A stretch of 64,000 nucleotides of DNA, from positions 434,001 to 498,000 of the forward strand of contig NZ_BAAAFH010000022.1 of NCBI RefSeq assembly GCF_039523435.1. The letters are read 5' to 3'. Below are positions 18,184 to 25,954 of the stretch, in pieces. The stretch's first letter is position 1. Every line of letters starts with the position of its first letter. Position numbers and translations under genes: made by a program. The notes under the pieces were generated by a model. That model was not told where the DNA came from and searched no databases. It saw nothing but the letters and a program-made list of their open reading frames with translations. Source of the stretch: Wandonia haliotis (lineage in GTDB: Bacteria; Bacteroidota; Bacteroidia; Flavobacteriales_D; Crocinitomicaceae).

Positions 18184-18883
18184 AGTTAATCAACTTACTT
18201 TTTGTCCCTTCCAGTTTGCTTTTTCGCTCCTGTAAACGCGCTTTCTCTTCTGTATTTACCTTTTCCGCTGCCCCTTGCTGCTTTCTCAGGTCTTCATTTT
18301 CCCGTTCCCGTTCTTTGATGTCATCTTCCAGGTCTCTGATTTTTTCCTTATTCTTTTCTATTGCTTTTTCATTCTTTTCAATAGACTTTGTCGTTGACTG
18401 GATGGTTTTCTCCAATTCCCCGATCTCTTTATTGGTCTCTTCTATCAATTCATTATAGTACCCGGGAAGATAACCCCGTAGAAATTCGTGCATCACTTCT
18501 TCTATAAAGGTAAATGCTTTCGCTTCATCAACAGTTGTCAGGTACTTTCCTTCCGGATATTTCATAACAACGAATACTTCTGTACCGCCTGTAACTTCTT
18601 TGAAAATAAAATAAGCGTTCACCAGAGAGTCTGATAGCCCTTTGACCTTTGTTTCTTCAAACCTTCTTTCTTTCCAACTTCCCTTAAGGCGGATATCATA
18701 CTTATCCTTCAAAAAGGATTTAAATTCACCGGAAACCTCTTTTACCTCCGGCTCCAACTTAACATGTATTGCATTCCGGAGTCCTTTTCCATGTGTATAA
18801 CTCCCTTTTTCAACAACAAACTCCTGTTGAGCCAGCCCTGCTGTGCATACAATTATGAATAGAACTAACGAAATGGATCTCAT
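18173..18883 (-). CDS. Secreted protein with C-terminal coiled coil, function unknown
   Basis: A 236-residue protein with a signal peptide (ending GLAQ), a globular domain of about 110 residues, and a highly charged coiled coil from about residue 140 to the end (TNKEIGELEKTIQSTTKSI and following heptads rich in Glu and Lys). I do not recognise the globular domain. The protein is probably periplasmic. Its gene is monocistronic and overlaps the convergent neighbour by 11 bp. Confidence 0.7.
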   Translation of the reverse strand: MRSISLVLFIIVCTAGLAQQEFVVEKGSYTHGKGLRNAIHVKLEPEVKEVSGEFKSFLKDKYDIRLKGSWKERRFEETKVKGLSDSLVNAYFIFKEVTGGTEVFVVMKYPEGKYLTTVDEAKAFTFIEEVMHEFLRGYLPGYYNELIEETNKEIGELEKTIQSTTKSIEKNEKAIEKNKEKIRDLEDDIKERERENEDLRKQQGAAEKVNTEEKARLQERKSKLEGTKSKLINFKN

Positions 18884-19000
18884 CTTGCTTGTTTTTTGTT
18901 TTTAACAAAATACTCATTTTTTCCGGGAAATAAAAGTACTACCAGCCCCCTGGTTATTAATTCATTTCAGGCGACTGGAAATTCATTACCTTTACAGCGT

Positions 19001-20272
19001 ATGAAATTTACAGAATTAGGTTTAAATCCCGAACTGCTTGAAGCAATTCATTATATGGGATTCGAAAATGCCACTCCGATACAGGAAAAATCAATTCCTG
19101 CTATTCTGCAGGGAAGGGATCTTATTGGTTGTGCGCAAACCGGAACAGGAAAGACTGCAGCTTTTGTTCTTCCCATCTTACATAAACTAGTTGGAAAAGA
19201 AGATTTATCTATCAACACACTGGTAATTGTACCCACAAGGGAACTAGCTGTTCAGATCGAGCAGCAGATTCAGGGATTATCCTATTTTATATCCGTTGGA
19301 TCAAAAGCAATATACGGAGGAGGAGACGGGAAAAACTGGAACGAACAAAAAGCAGCATTGCAGGAAGGTACGGATATCATTGTCGCTACTCCCGGGAAAC
19401 TTCTTTCTCACTTAAAAATGGGATATGTTGATTTTTCGAAAGTAGAACATCTGGTAATGGATGAAGCAGATCGTATGCTGGACATGGGGTTTAGTGATGA
19501 CATTAACCAAATTATCTCTTATCTTCCCAAAAAGCGGCAGAATATTTTGTTTAGTGCTACTATGCCCGACTCAATCCGTAAGCTCGCCAATACGTTATTA
19601 CATGAACCGGAAGAGATTACTATATCTGTTTCAAAACCGGCAAAGGGTGTAACACAACGTCTTTTCCTCACGTTTGATGAGCAAAAACAGGGATTATTGA
19701 ATCACCTTTTGAAGGAAAGAGAAAATTATAGTAGTATTATTCTTTTCACATCCAGTAAAAGTAAAGTTTCGGAAATTACCCGCGGACTTCGTAAAAATGG
19801 ATTCAAGGCACGTGGCATTTCTTCCAATCTTGATCAGGAAGAACGAGAAGAGGTGTTGAGAGGTTTTCGCTCAAAACGCATACGCATCATAGTGGCTACG
19901 GATGTTCTAAGTCGTGGGATTGACATCAAAGATATTAATCTGGTTATTAATTATGATGTCCCCTATGATGCGGAAGATTACGTCCACCGGGTAGGAAGGA
20001 CTGCCAGAGCCAATACCAAAGGTGAAGCGATTACACTTGTCAACCCGAAGGACATGATCCGAATGAATAAGATCGAACGGTTGATCGAAATGGAAATCGA
20101 GCGATTCCCAATTCCGGAAGAATTAGGACCTCAACCCGAATGGAAACTCCCTTCCCGTAAAAAGAAACGGGGGAATTTCAACCGATCCAAACCCAAAAAC
20201 AATTCCGGCAACAGACAAAAGAAAAAAACGGAGGTCGTACTTAAAGATCAATCACAAAAAAAGGAAGATTAA
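19001..20272 (+). CDS. DEAD-box RNA helicase, RhlE-like
   Basis: The 423-residue enzyme (start ATG 19001, giving MKFTELGLNPELLEAI with the Q-motif region) has AQTGTGKT (motif I), PTRELAVQIE (Ia), TPGK (Ib), DEAD (II), SAT (III), ATDVLSRGIDIKDI (V) and HRVGRTARA (VI). The basic tail (about 385-423, rich in Lys, Arg and Asn) likely binds RNA. Such helicases remodel rRNA or mRNA, often in cold adaptation or ribosome assembly. An upstream in-frame start (18896) would add 35 residues lacking family similarity. The accessory island begins 11 bp after its stop codon. Confidence 0.93.
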   Translation: MKFTELGLNPELLEAIHYMGFENATPIQEKSIPAILQGRDLIGCAQTGTGKTAAFVLPILHKLVGKEDLSINTLVIVPTRELAVQIEQQIQGLSYFISVGSKAIYGGGDGKNWNEQKAALQEGTDIIVATPGKLLSHLKMGYVDFSKVEHLVMDEADRMLDMGFSDDINQIISYLPKKRQNILFSATMPDSIRKLANTLLHEPEEITISVSKPAKGVTQRLFLTFDEQKQGLLNHLLKERENYSSIILFTSSKSKVSEITRGLRKNGFKARGISSNLDQEEREEVLRGFRSKRIRIIVATDVLSRGIDIKDINLVINYDVPYDAEDYVHRVGRTARANTKGEAITLVNPKDMIRMNKIERLIEMEIERFPIPEELGPQPEWKLPSRKKKRGNFNRSKPKNNSGNRQKKKTEVVLKDQSQKKED

Positions 20273-20282
20273 ACAATTCCAT

Positions 20283-20296
20283 TAGTGTCCGATAAG
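20283..20296 (+). repeat. Left inverted repeat bounding the accessory island
   Basis: TAGTGTCCGATAAG is repeated exactly in inverted orientation at 25902-25915. The two copies enclose 5.6 kb of AT-rich, one-direction genes. Similarity stops after the 14 bp. No clear target-site duplication was seen. The layout resembles terminal inverted repeats of a transposable element, but no transposase gene lies between them. Confidence 0.55.
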
Positions 20297-20358
20297 TATA
20301 CAAGTTAATCATTTGGTAGCGTGAAAAAATAGAGTTTGGAATGTGTCATACAAGGTCA

Positions 20359-21339
20359 TTAAAAATATGTGATCTTGTTTGATTCAATTTTAAATAAATC
20401 GCCATTGATTTTTGTAATTTTTGAAATCCAATTCATGTTATCGTCATAAATATATTCGTAAGAAATTGTGTCGGCTTTATTAGATTCAGAAAAGAAAACC
20501 ACCTCATTTATTGGGTCTCCATGCGAATTATTGGTATAGGTTCTTTTTAACACGATTTTTCCATTTGCAGTAGTTTCAATTTTTTCAACTAACTGTCCTG
20601 CATCATCATATTTATAAAGGTAAATGTAACTCTCTTCGGTGTAGACGTTTTTCGAAAAATCTTCAACAGAACGACTATCTATTTTGTTGTCTGAGTCTAT
20701 GTAAAAAGTAGTTCTCGAAGCCCAGTTTGAGTCTAAATACTTCTCTTCAGTTAATAGATTTCTTGTATTGAAGGTCCAAAATTTATATTTCCTACTAGTT
20801 GAAGAAAGATCGGCATGATAAATTTTATTGCCAAGTTCATCATATTTAAAATTTTCTGTAAACACTTCACCACTTTCAATACCGCTTTTTAATTCAATTA
20901 ATTGATTTAACTCGTTGTACTTATATGAAGTAGTATTCACTTTCATTTTGTGGTTTTCATGAAAATAATTTGATTGAATTAACTGTCCATTAGCATCGTA
21001 AATGAAGTCCGTTATAGAAAACACTTTGTGATCTTGTCGAAATATCTCACTTGAATATCTTACTCCAGAATTATCAAACTTCCTTTCAATAGATGAATTG
21101 AATGATTCCCCTTGAAATTCAAGATAAAGTGATCTGTCTATTTTTACAGTACGATTCTGTTTATTGAAAACATAATGAAGAGTTTCTCTTGTCTCAATTT
21201 CATCAGGCGAAAAATATGTTTGTTCTTCGTAAATTATACTCTTAATAGCTCCTTTCAAATGACAGGTGTCAGTCATAAAGTCTTGTGCTGACAAATTATT
21301 CAAATAGCCTAGAAAAAATATTAGCGAAATGTATTTCAT
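20359..21339 (-). CDS. Secreted RHS/YD-repeat-like protein
   Basis: The 326-residue protein has a signal peptide (ending NLSAQ). It carries repeated YD-type strands such as FIYDANGQLIQSNYF, YKYNELNQLIELK, FKYDELGNKIYHAD, LYKYDDAGQLVEKIE and YEYIYDDNMNWISKI, about 35-45 residues apart. RHS/YD repeats form beta-shells in toxins and cell-surface proteins; this small one has no toxin tip that I can see. It is the last gene of the accessory island and is AT-rich like its island neighbours. Confidence 0.75.
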   Translation of the reverse strand: MKYISLIFFLGYLNNLSAQDFMTDTCHLKGAIKSIIYEEQTYFSPDEIETRETLHYVFNKQNRTVKIDRSLYLEFQGESFNSSIERKFDNSGVRYSSEIFRQDHKVFSITDFIYDANGQLIQSNYFHENHKMKVNTTSYKYNELNQLIELKSGIESGEVFTENFKYDELGNKIYHADLSSTSRKYKFWTFNTRNLLTEEKYLDSNWASRTTFYIDSDNKIDSRSVEDFSKNVYTEESYIYLYKYDDAGQLVEKIETTANGKIVLKRTYTNNSHGDPINEVVFFSESNKADTISYEYIYDDNMNWISKITKINGDLFKIESNKITYF

Positions 21340-21360
21340 TAAGGGTTCTGTTTATATATG

Positions 21361-21492
21361 TATAATGGTCTCGGTTATGAGTAGTTGGGATTTTTACACC
21401 CTAACTTTTCAGTTTAGCACCGAACTTTATTTTATTCTTATAGTTTGATTTTAACACCTTTGCCCCAATTGTTTATAGCCATTGTTGGCAGC
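21361..21492. repeat. Cassette-type intergenic hairpin a
   Basis: The gap between the RHS-like and 222-residue genes begins TATAATGGTCTCGGTTATGAG and ends TTTATAGCCATTGTTGGC. The ends are imperfect inverted repeats of the same type as those at 22197-22303. It contains no ORF. See the findings on cassette structure. Confidence 0.45.
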
Positions 21493-21497
21493 TGATA

Positions 21498-22166
21498 TTA
21501 CTTATTTTCGAAGTGATAATAGAGAATTTCATACCAATAGTTCACTCCAAGCATATTCCACTTTTCTTGTTCTACGTTTTTAATCTTCTTCTCTAATTCC
21601 TGAATTTTTTCCGAGTTGTCAGAGGAAAATATTTTTGACAAAAATCCTTTTGGTTTAGAAAATTCAAAGATTTCATTTTTAAGAGTTTGAATAGATTTAT
21701 TCATACTCCTAAAATCGTTCAAATATTCATTTATTTGACTCTCTATATTCATTATATCTTCGTCAAAAAGTTCTTTATTTTGGTCTTCTAGTTCCCCATC
21801 ACCCATTTCATAAATTTCACCACATTCTAAAATTATATTTTGAAGTTGATGATTATTTAAAAATTCTTTGGTTTCATTTATTTGCTTTTCTAATTCCGTC
21901 TTATCAAATAAGTTCTCACTTTGCAGTTTCATTAGAAAATCAAACAGCCTTTGTTTTCCTTTTTCAAAATCTCCTTGAATAGCAATTGGGTGTTCATAGT
22001 CCCAGTTTATTGACTTTGAAATTTTTGAATCTTGACTTACTAATATTTTATACGAAAGTGGAATAGAATAACTGTATTCCGATAATCCAAATATTTTCTC
22101 TCCTTCTTTTCTTTCCCCTTTTGTTCTGTCAAAGTCGATTGAGTATAAGTAACTTCTATTTGCCAT
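21498..22166 (-). CDS. Hypothetical protein of the accessory island, 222 residues
   Basis: A soluble protein with no signal peptide. It opens MANRSYLYSIDF, a start I have seen in uncharacterised accessory-gene products. A helical, charged second half runs from residue 90, with predicted coiled-coil character near SEKIQELEKKIKNVEQEKWNM. The ending GVNYWYEILYYHFENK is aromatic-rich. I do not recognise a function. It is flanked on both sides by hairpin-type intergenic repeats, like a single-gene cassette. Confidence 0.65.
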   Translation of the reverse strand: MANRSYLYSIDFDRTKGERKEGEKIFGLSEYSYSIPLSYKILVSQDSKISKSINWDYEHPIAIQGDFEKGKQRLFDFLMKLQSENLFDKTELEKQINETKEFLNNHQLQNIILECGEIYEMGDGELEDQNKELFDEDIMNIESQINEYLNDFRSMNKSIQTLKNEIFEFSKPKGFLSKIFSSDNSEKIQELEKKIKNVEQEKWNMLGVNYWYEILYYHFENK

Positions 22167-22196
22167 TTTGTTCGTTTTATTTGCTGCTAACGGCCC

Positions 22197-22303
22197 GGCT
22201 ATAAGTAGGTCGGCTAGGTTAAGATTAAATTATCGGTAACCGAAGTTAATTAAAGGAAGTGAGAGTTGATAGACGGAGACATCGACCGAGCTTACTTATA
22301 GCC
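22197..22303. repeat. Cassette-type intergenic hairpin b
   Basis: GGCTATAAGTAGGTCGGC (22197-22214) is an imperfect inverted repeat of GACCGAGCTTACTTATAGCC (22284-22303), with about 70 bp between the arms. Outside the arms lie GCTAACGGCC on the left and ATTGTTGTGG on the right. The layout resembles long integron attC-type hairpins, but the canonical RYYYAAC/GTTRRRY cores do not match exactly. Confidence 0.6.
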
Positions 22304-22324
22304 ATTGTTGTGGTGTCGTTTTCT

Positions 22325-22714
22325 TTATTTTCTCCAAAACTTCCACCATTCTGTTTTATTGTCTGTTGGATTTTGTTCAGGTTCATTTTCATCTTTTATT
22401 GGACTGGTGTCTTCTTCAACCCATTCACCGTTTTTGTCTTTTGTCCATTTTTTCTTTATTCCGTCAAGTGTTATTTCAGTTCCTTGACCATTATCTAATT
22501 GTTCAATCAAGTCTTCAGTAAACCAAAACGATTGGTTTAAATCATCAAAATGCACATTTATTGCAAAGTCTTCTTTAAGGGTTCCAATGATTTCAAAATT
22601 CATCATTGAAGGTGTAGTCTGTCCGTAGATTTCACCTTCCTTATTCGCAAGTCCTTTCTCTTCTGTTTCTGGCGTTCTTTTTATCCGAACCTTATTTCCA
22701 AAAGTGTTAAACAT
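22325..22714 (-). CDS. Hypothetical protein of the accessory island, 129 residues
   Basis: An acidic soluble protein. The centre (FAINVHFDDLNQSFWFTEDLIEQLDNGQGTEITLDGIKK is the region around residues 50-90) suggests a small beta-rich fold. The C-terminus is low-complexity and ends TEWWKFWRK. No family was recognised. It lies 11 bp downstream of the 90-residue ORF on the same strand, so the two form one unit. Confidence 0.6.
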   Translation of the reverse strand: MFNTFGNKVRIKRTPETEEKGLANKEGEIYGQTTPSMMNFEIIGTLKEDFAINVHFDDLNQSFWFTEDLIEQLDNGQGTEITLDGIKKKWTKDKNGEWVEEDTSPIKDENEPEQNPTDNKTEWWKFWRK

Positions 22715-22725
22715 ATTTCCCTGAT

Positions 22726-22998
22726 TTATTCGTTTGAAGGGTATTCTGAAAAATAGACATCCATTCCGATCTTTCCCATTATACCCATTGATTCAGAGTT
22801 CAAGACGCCACCACCACCTTTTGCGTCTTTCCTTATGTCAAACCCAATGTCCGCCACATATTTACTCGGCTCTAAAGACTTTCCTTTATTTTTTAGCCAA
22901 GTTTCAAGAGCGTCTATTTGAATTGGCAAATCCCAATGTTCATCACAAAGCCAATCCAACTTTTCTCCTGATTCTTCTATGTAAATGTTAATTGGCAT
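22726..22998 (-). CDS. Hypothetical protein of the accessory island, 90 residues
   Basis: A small soluble protein beginning MPINIYIEESGEKLDWL with a KGGGGVLNSE loop in the second half. It is probably co-expressed with the 129-residue gene that follows after 11 bp. No recognisable family; a two-gene toxin-immunity or effector pair is conceivable but there is no direct evidence. Confidence 0.6.
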   Translation of the reverse strand: MPINIYIEESGEKLDWLCDEHWDLPIQIDALETWLKNKGKSLEPSKYVADIGFDIRKDAKGGGGVLNSESMGIMGKIGMDVYFSEYPSNE

Positions 22999-23014
22999 CT
23001 ATCGTTTCTTTTAA

Positions 23015-23100
23015 TGCACCACAACGGTCTTGCACTAGGCAATGTGACGCTTCTCTCGAATGTAATCGTGCGCCATTTTTTTTACCGCATGTTATATGCA
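23015..23100. repeat. Cassette-type intergenic hairpin c
   Basis: The gap begins GCACCACAACGGTCTTGCAC and ends CGTGCGCCATTTTTTTTACC GCATGTTATATGC. The short arms TTGCAC and GTGCG can pair. The CACAACGGTCT start parallels TAATGGTCTCGG of hairpin a, supporting a shared origin. Confidence 0.4.
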
Positions 23101-23116
23101 TTTCATTTATTTCAAA

Positions 23117-23437
23117 TTATTGTGAGAATCTCCATTTTGTAAAACCTAATTTACCCCCTTCCAAACAGTTTACACATTCGGAATTCAATTCTCCATTTTC
23201 GGACCAACCAGTTGGACTGCCGAGCCATTTGTCTATTTCAATTTTTTCATCAATTCTGTTCAAAACGAAGCGATAAATGTCATTTTGATTGTTCAATTTA
23301 GTCGCAGTAATATTGAGAATGGATGAATTGTTTTGATCAATTTCTATTATATTGAAAGTATCTCGACTGAATGCGTCGTCATTGGACGATTTTTTGTTGG
23401 ATCCCAATATTGAACATTTTACCACGTCTTTTCTCAA
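23117..23437 (-). CDS. Short hypothetical ORF after the amidohydrolase gene
   Basis: A 106-codon frame that must begin with TTG or GTG because no in-frame ATG is available and a stop lies just upstream. It follows the amidohydrolase stop by 13 bp. The sequence has KWLGSPTGWSENGEL and a CVNC pair. It may be a real small protein, or the remnant of a longer gene that lost its start. No family recognised. Confidence 0.45.
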   Translation of the reverse strand: MRKDVVKCSILGSNKKSSNDDAFSRDTFNIIEIDQNNSSILNITATKLNNQNDIYRFVLNRIDEKIEIDKWLGSPTGWSENGELNSECVNCLEGGKLGFTKWRFSQ

Positions 23438-23450
23438 ATTTATTTATACT

Positions 23451-24875
23451 CTAGTTGGTCTTATCGAAAAGAAAACTCTTTACATTATCTACCAGAAGAA
23501 CATCATTGTATTCATAAAGAGTGTCAAGAAAGTACTCTTGGTCACTAATCATATTAGATTGAGGGAGAACAACCCAATAATCCGTTCCATACATTGTTCT
23601 TTCTTTAATTTTACTATACTTTTTTGCGTCTGATCGCATATAATTACTGAATATTCTTGTTGCTTCATCATCATTAAAGTTATACGAGAAGTCGGAGTAA
23701 ATACCTTTATATTTTTCCATCAACAAGATGATATCTTGAATTCTTTGATGCAGATTGTCCCTGGACTTTTCCCATGCCCCTGATCCTCCAAAATGCGCTA
23801 GATTAACTTTTAAGTTTTCGTACTTTTCCATTACGACAAACCAATTATCCGGATCATTTAATTCCCGTGCATTTAGTTTCCTTTTTCCAGTTGCAACAGT
23901 TACTGGTTTACCGAAAATATTTGTTTCGATTCTCTTCTTGAAAGTTGAGATCATCTCTCCGCCACAATGAACTGTAATTGGAATATTACAGGCCTGACAT
24001 ACTTCATAAATAGGTGCAAGAGTGTCATGGGCTGGATAGTAACCTAAAGCTGGATATAATTTCACTCCAAAATACCCATCTTGATTATCTTTAAAGTATT
24101 CCAAAAACAGATCATATAGCTCATTATATTTATATGGATTTCCGTCAACATCTTTTTTTAACTCAACTCTTTTTGGATGGATTGGAAAAAATGGAATAAT
24201 TGGCTCTTCCTTAGATAATTCCAATAATTCATCTAGCTGCTTTTTATAAGGTTTGATATTACTTCCTTCCCATCCAGATTCAAGATCCATTCCTAAAACT
24301 ATAGTCAACAAATCTTTATCTTCATGAATTCTAGTTTGTGTAACTGCATCAATTAAAAACTGTTGATAAACATATTTCATCTCTCCTTGATTCAGCATAT
24401 TACGAACCCTTTTAATTCTCCTAACGACTCCTCTGAAATCAAAGTCCATTATTTCCTTTTCACTTGAATCCATTTGCTTTAGTTCCTGATCTAGCTCAGC
24501 AAACAATTCATTCAAGTCGGCGTCCGTAATATCAAATTTTCGATTTTGTTTGTAGATAAGTTCTAGAGCTTCATCCTTGGATAGATCATGATTTCGAAGA
24601 TTAAATCCTTTTTCATAATCGCCACCTGGCAGGACTTTTCTTACTATCCAACGGATAACTCTTCTCAAAAATCTTTTGTTCTGAGTATCAAGTAATCGGA
24701 CGAGAAAATAAGTGCCATCAACGCAATGTCCATCAAATATATGGCAATGTGCATCACAGACAAAATTATCGCTCTCGATAACATTTTTTGCTGGTTCAAG
24801 AAGTCTTGATTTAGGTTCCTTCGAAATGGAAGCTTTAGCTTCTACAATAAACCGATTTTGTTCTTCAGTGTACAT
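23451..24875 (-). CDS. Amidohydrolase-family (COG2159-type) metal-dependent hydrolase
   Basis: The 474-residue protein shows the TIM-barrel amidohydrolase landmarks. These are the metal-binding DAHCHIFD near residue 40, GVKLYPALGYYPAHD, the barrel His in IPITVHCGGE, VNLAHFGGSGAWEKSRD, and the late Asp in TMYGTDYWV. A helical insertion of about 130 residues (rich in Lys, Glu and Asp) follows the first strand and is not usual for the family. The substrate is unknown; relatives include decarboxylases and lactone hydrolases. It is the largest gene in the cassette-like island. Confidence 0.8.
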   Translation of the reverse strand: MYTEEQNRFIVEAKASISKEPKSRLLEPAKNVIESDNFVCDAHCHIFDGHCVDGTYFLVRLLDTQNKRFLRRVIRWIVRKVLPGGDYEKGFNLRNHDLSKDEALELIYKQNRKFDITDADLNELFAELDQELKQMDSSEKEIMDFDFRGVVRRIKRVRNMLNQGEMKYVYQQFLIDAVTQTRIHEDKDLLTIVLGMDLESGWEGSNIKPYKKQLDELLELSKEEPIIPFFPIHPKRVELKKDVDGNPYKYNELYDLFLEYFKDNQDGYFGVKLYPALGYYPAHDTLAPIYEVCQACNIPITVHCGGEMISTFKKRIETNIFGKPVTVATGKRKLNARELNDPDNWFVVMEKYENLKVNLAHFGGSGAWEKSRDNLHQRIQDIILLMEKYKGIYSDFSYNFNDDEATRIFSNYMRSDAKKYSKIKERTMYGTDYWVVLPQSNMISDQEYFLDTLYEYNDVLLVDNVKSFLFDKTN

Positions 24876-24908
24876 AGGATATGGTTTTAGTTAATATTTC
24901 AAATGAAT

Positions 24909-25000
24909 AAAGGTTTAATAATAAACCTTTCTAGGTTTTGCTGACGTTTCGGCTATACTCCTTACACCTCATTGCGTTTAAGCTGTATGGAGTATAGCCG
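24909..25000. repeat. Two intergenic hairpins upstream of the amidohydrolase gene
   Basis: AAAGGTTT-AATAAT-AAACCTTT (24909-24930) is a perfect 8-bp hairpin that could terminate the DinB transcript. Then CGGCTATACTCCTTACA (24950-24966) pairs with TGTATGGAGTATAGCCG (24984-25000), 17 bp with one mismatch, around a 17-nt loop. The GGCTATA...TATAGCC arms and the following ATGTTG match the other cassette-type repeats. Confidence 0.65.
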
Positions 25001-25032
25001 ATGTTGTCTTTTATGTTAATTAAAAATAGTAA

Positions 25033-25548
25033 TTATTTACTACTTATCTTTTTATTACGGTTTATTTTATTCTTGAAAATTTCAATTTGCCTTCGATGTC
25101 TTAAAACATGAACAATTGCATGCTGCATTAACTGTTCAACATCAAAAGTCTGTCCCCATCTAACTTTAATTTTACGATTCAAATCAAATTCAGTCAATTT
25201 TAATTCGGGGTAGTCGTTAAATAGAGCCTCAGTAAAATTGAACATAATAATCAATGCTAAATCATATTCTTGAACACTGCTCAAGGTTTCCTTATCTCTA
25301 TAATTTATTTGTTCACCTAGTCATTTTCTTATCTCAACAACATACGTATAACCACTTTGAACTATGTGACTCAAGATGGTTTGAACTGATTTACAATCAT
25401 CATCATTTGTCTCATCGTCAATATACAACTTTAAATCGTCTTGATTTAATCCCTTAATTGTCAAAGTCAGTTCGTTGATAGCCTTCTGGTATTCGTCAAG
25501 TAGAGCTCCCATTGCCCCATTGTTTCTATATTCCTTTTTGATTGTCAT
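25033..25548 (-). pseudogene. DinB-family gene interrupted by an in-frame TGA
   Basis: Two pieces in the same frame together give a full DinB-like four-helix protein of about 170 residues. The N-terminal piece (25548-25321) has GALLDEYQKAINELTLTI and the DCKSVQTILSHIVQSGYTYV helix. The C-terminal piece has EYDLALIIMF and WGQTFDVEQLMQHAIVHVLRHRRQIE with the usual metal-ligand His positions. They are separated only by TGA at 25323-25321 within EIRK-stop-LGEQINY, so a single nonsense change explains the break; related proteins often have Trp near this place. It could be inactive, recoded, or a sequencing error. Confidence 0.75.
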
Positions 25549-25859
25549 CGATTTTACTTGCAGCTAACATCTGAATAAAAATCATGACTTTTATTCCTTT
25601 TATAGTTATTGTGCAACTAAACTAATAAATCAAAATGGATTTTTAACAATTTTAACCACTGAAAATGTGATCGTTACACCTACCCCTATTCTTTTTACGA
25701 CTACTGTGCCCTAAAAGAGTTTGAATATAACGCAAGTCAGTTCCGCTTTCCAGGAACAGTGTCGTAGTGTGCATGCAGTCAATAAATCAGAGAAATCAGC
25801 GCCCTAAAAGTAGCTCTGTTTAGTTACGTGATTTTGTTCTGCAAAACCAAATTAAACGA

Positions 25860-25892
25860 AAGCGGGGAGATCCTTCACAGATCCCCCCGCTT
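25860..25892 (-). terminator. Hairpin terminator after the TlpA-like gene
   Basis: AAGCGGGGAGATC (25860-25872) pairs with GATCCCCCCGCTT (25880-25892), 13 bp with one mismatch and a 7-nt loop, followed on the minus strand by a T-rich run. It lies 63 bp beyond the TlpA-like stop, on the island side of the inverted repeat. Confidence 0.75.
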
Positions 25893-25901
25893 CTAAAAAA
25901 T

Positions 25902-25915
25902 CTTATCGGACACTA
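25902..25915 (-). repeat. Right inverted repeat bounding the accessory island
   Basis: CTTATCGGACACTA is the exact reverse complement of 20283-20296. It sits between the TlpA-like gene and that gene's apparent terminator, so an insertion between them, or a coincidental element end, is possible. Confidence 0.55.
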
Positions 25916-25954
25916 GTGAAATAATTTCCTTTTTTTCTTTTACATCGCTGTTCG

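Larger units (their letters stand above)
25549..25954. other. Intergenic end of the accessory island
   Basis: No gene is seen. GAATAAAA (25573-25580) and TTTTATTC (25589-25596) form a hairpin bordered by GCTAACAT and TATAGTTATTG, the fifth cassette-type repeat. GCCCTAAAAG occurs twice (25708-25717, 25801-25810). AGTTCC and GGAAC lie near 25740-25755 as a weak hairpin. These repeats may be decayed element ends. The right inverted repeat is at 25902-25915. Confidence 0.5.

Noticed and set aside
22197..22303. Canonical integron attC site
   Set aside because: The flanks lack exact RYYYAAC and GTTRRRY cores and no integrase gene is in the window, so only a cassette-like repeat is claimed.
25549..25954. 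Possible small RNA in the gap after the DinB remnant
   Set aside because: Hairpins and repeats are present but no promoter plus terminator arrangement specific to an RNA gene could be made out.
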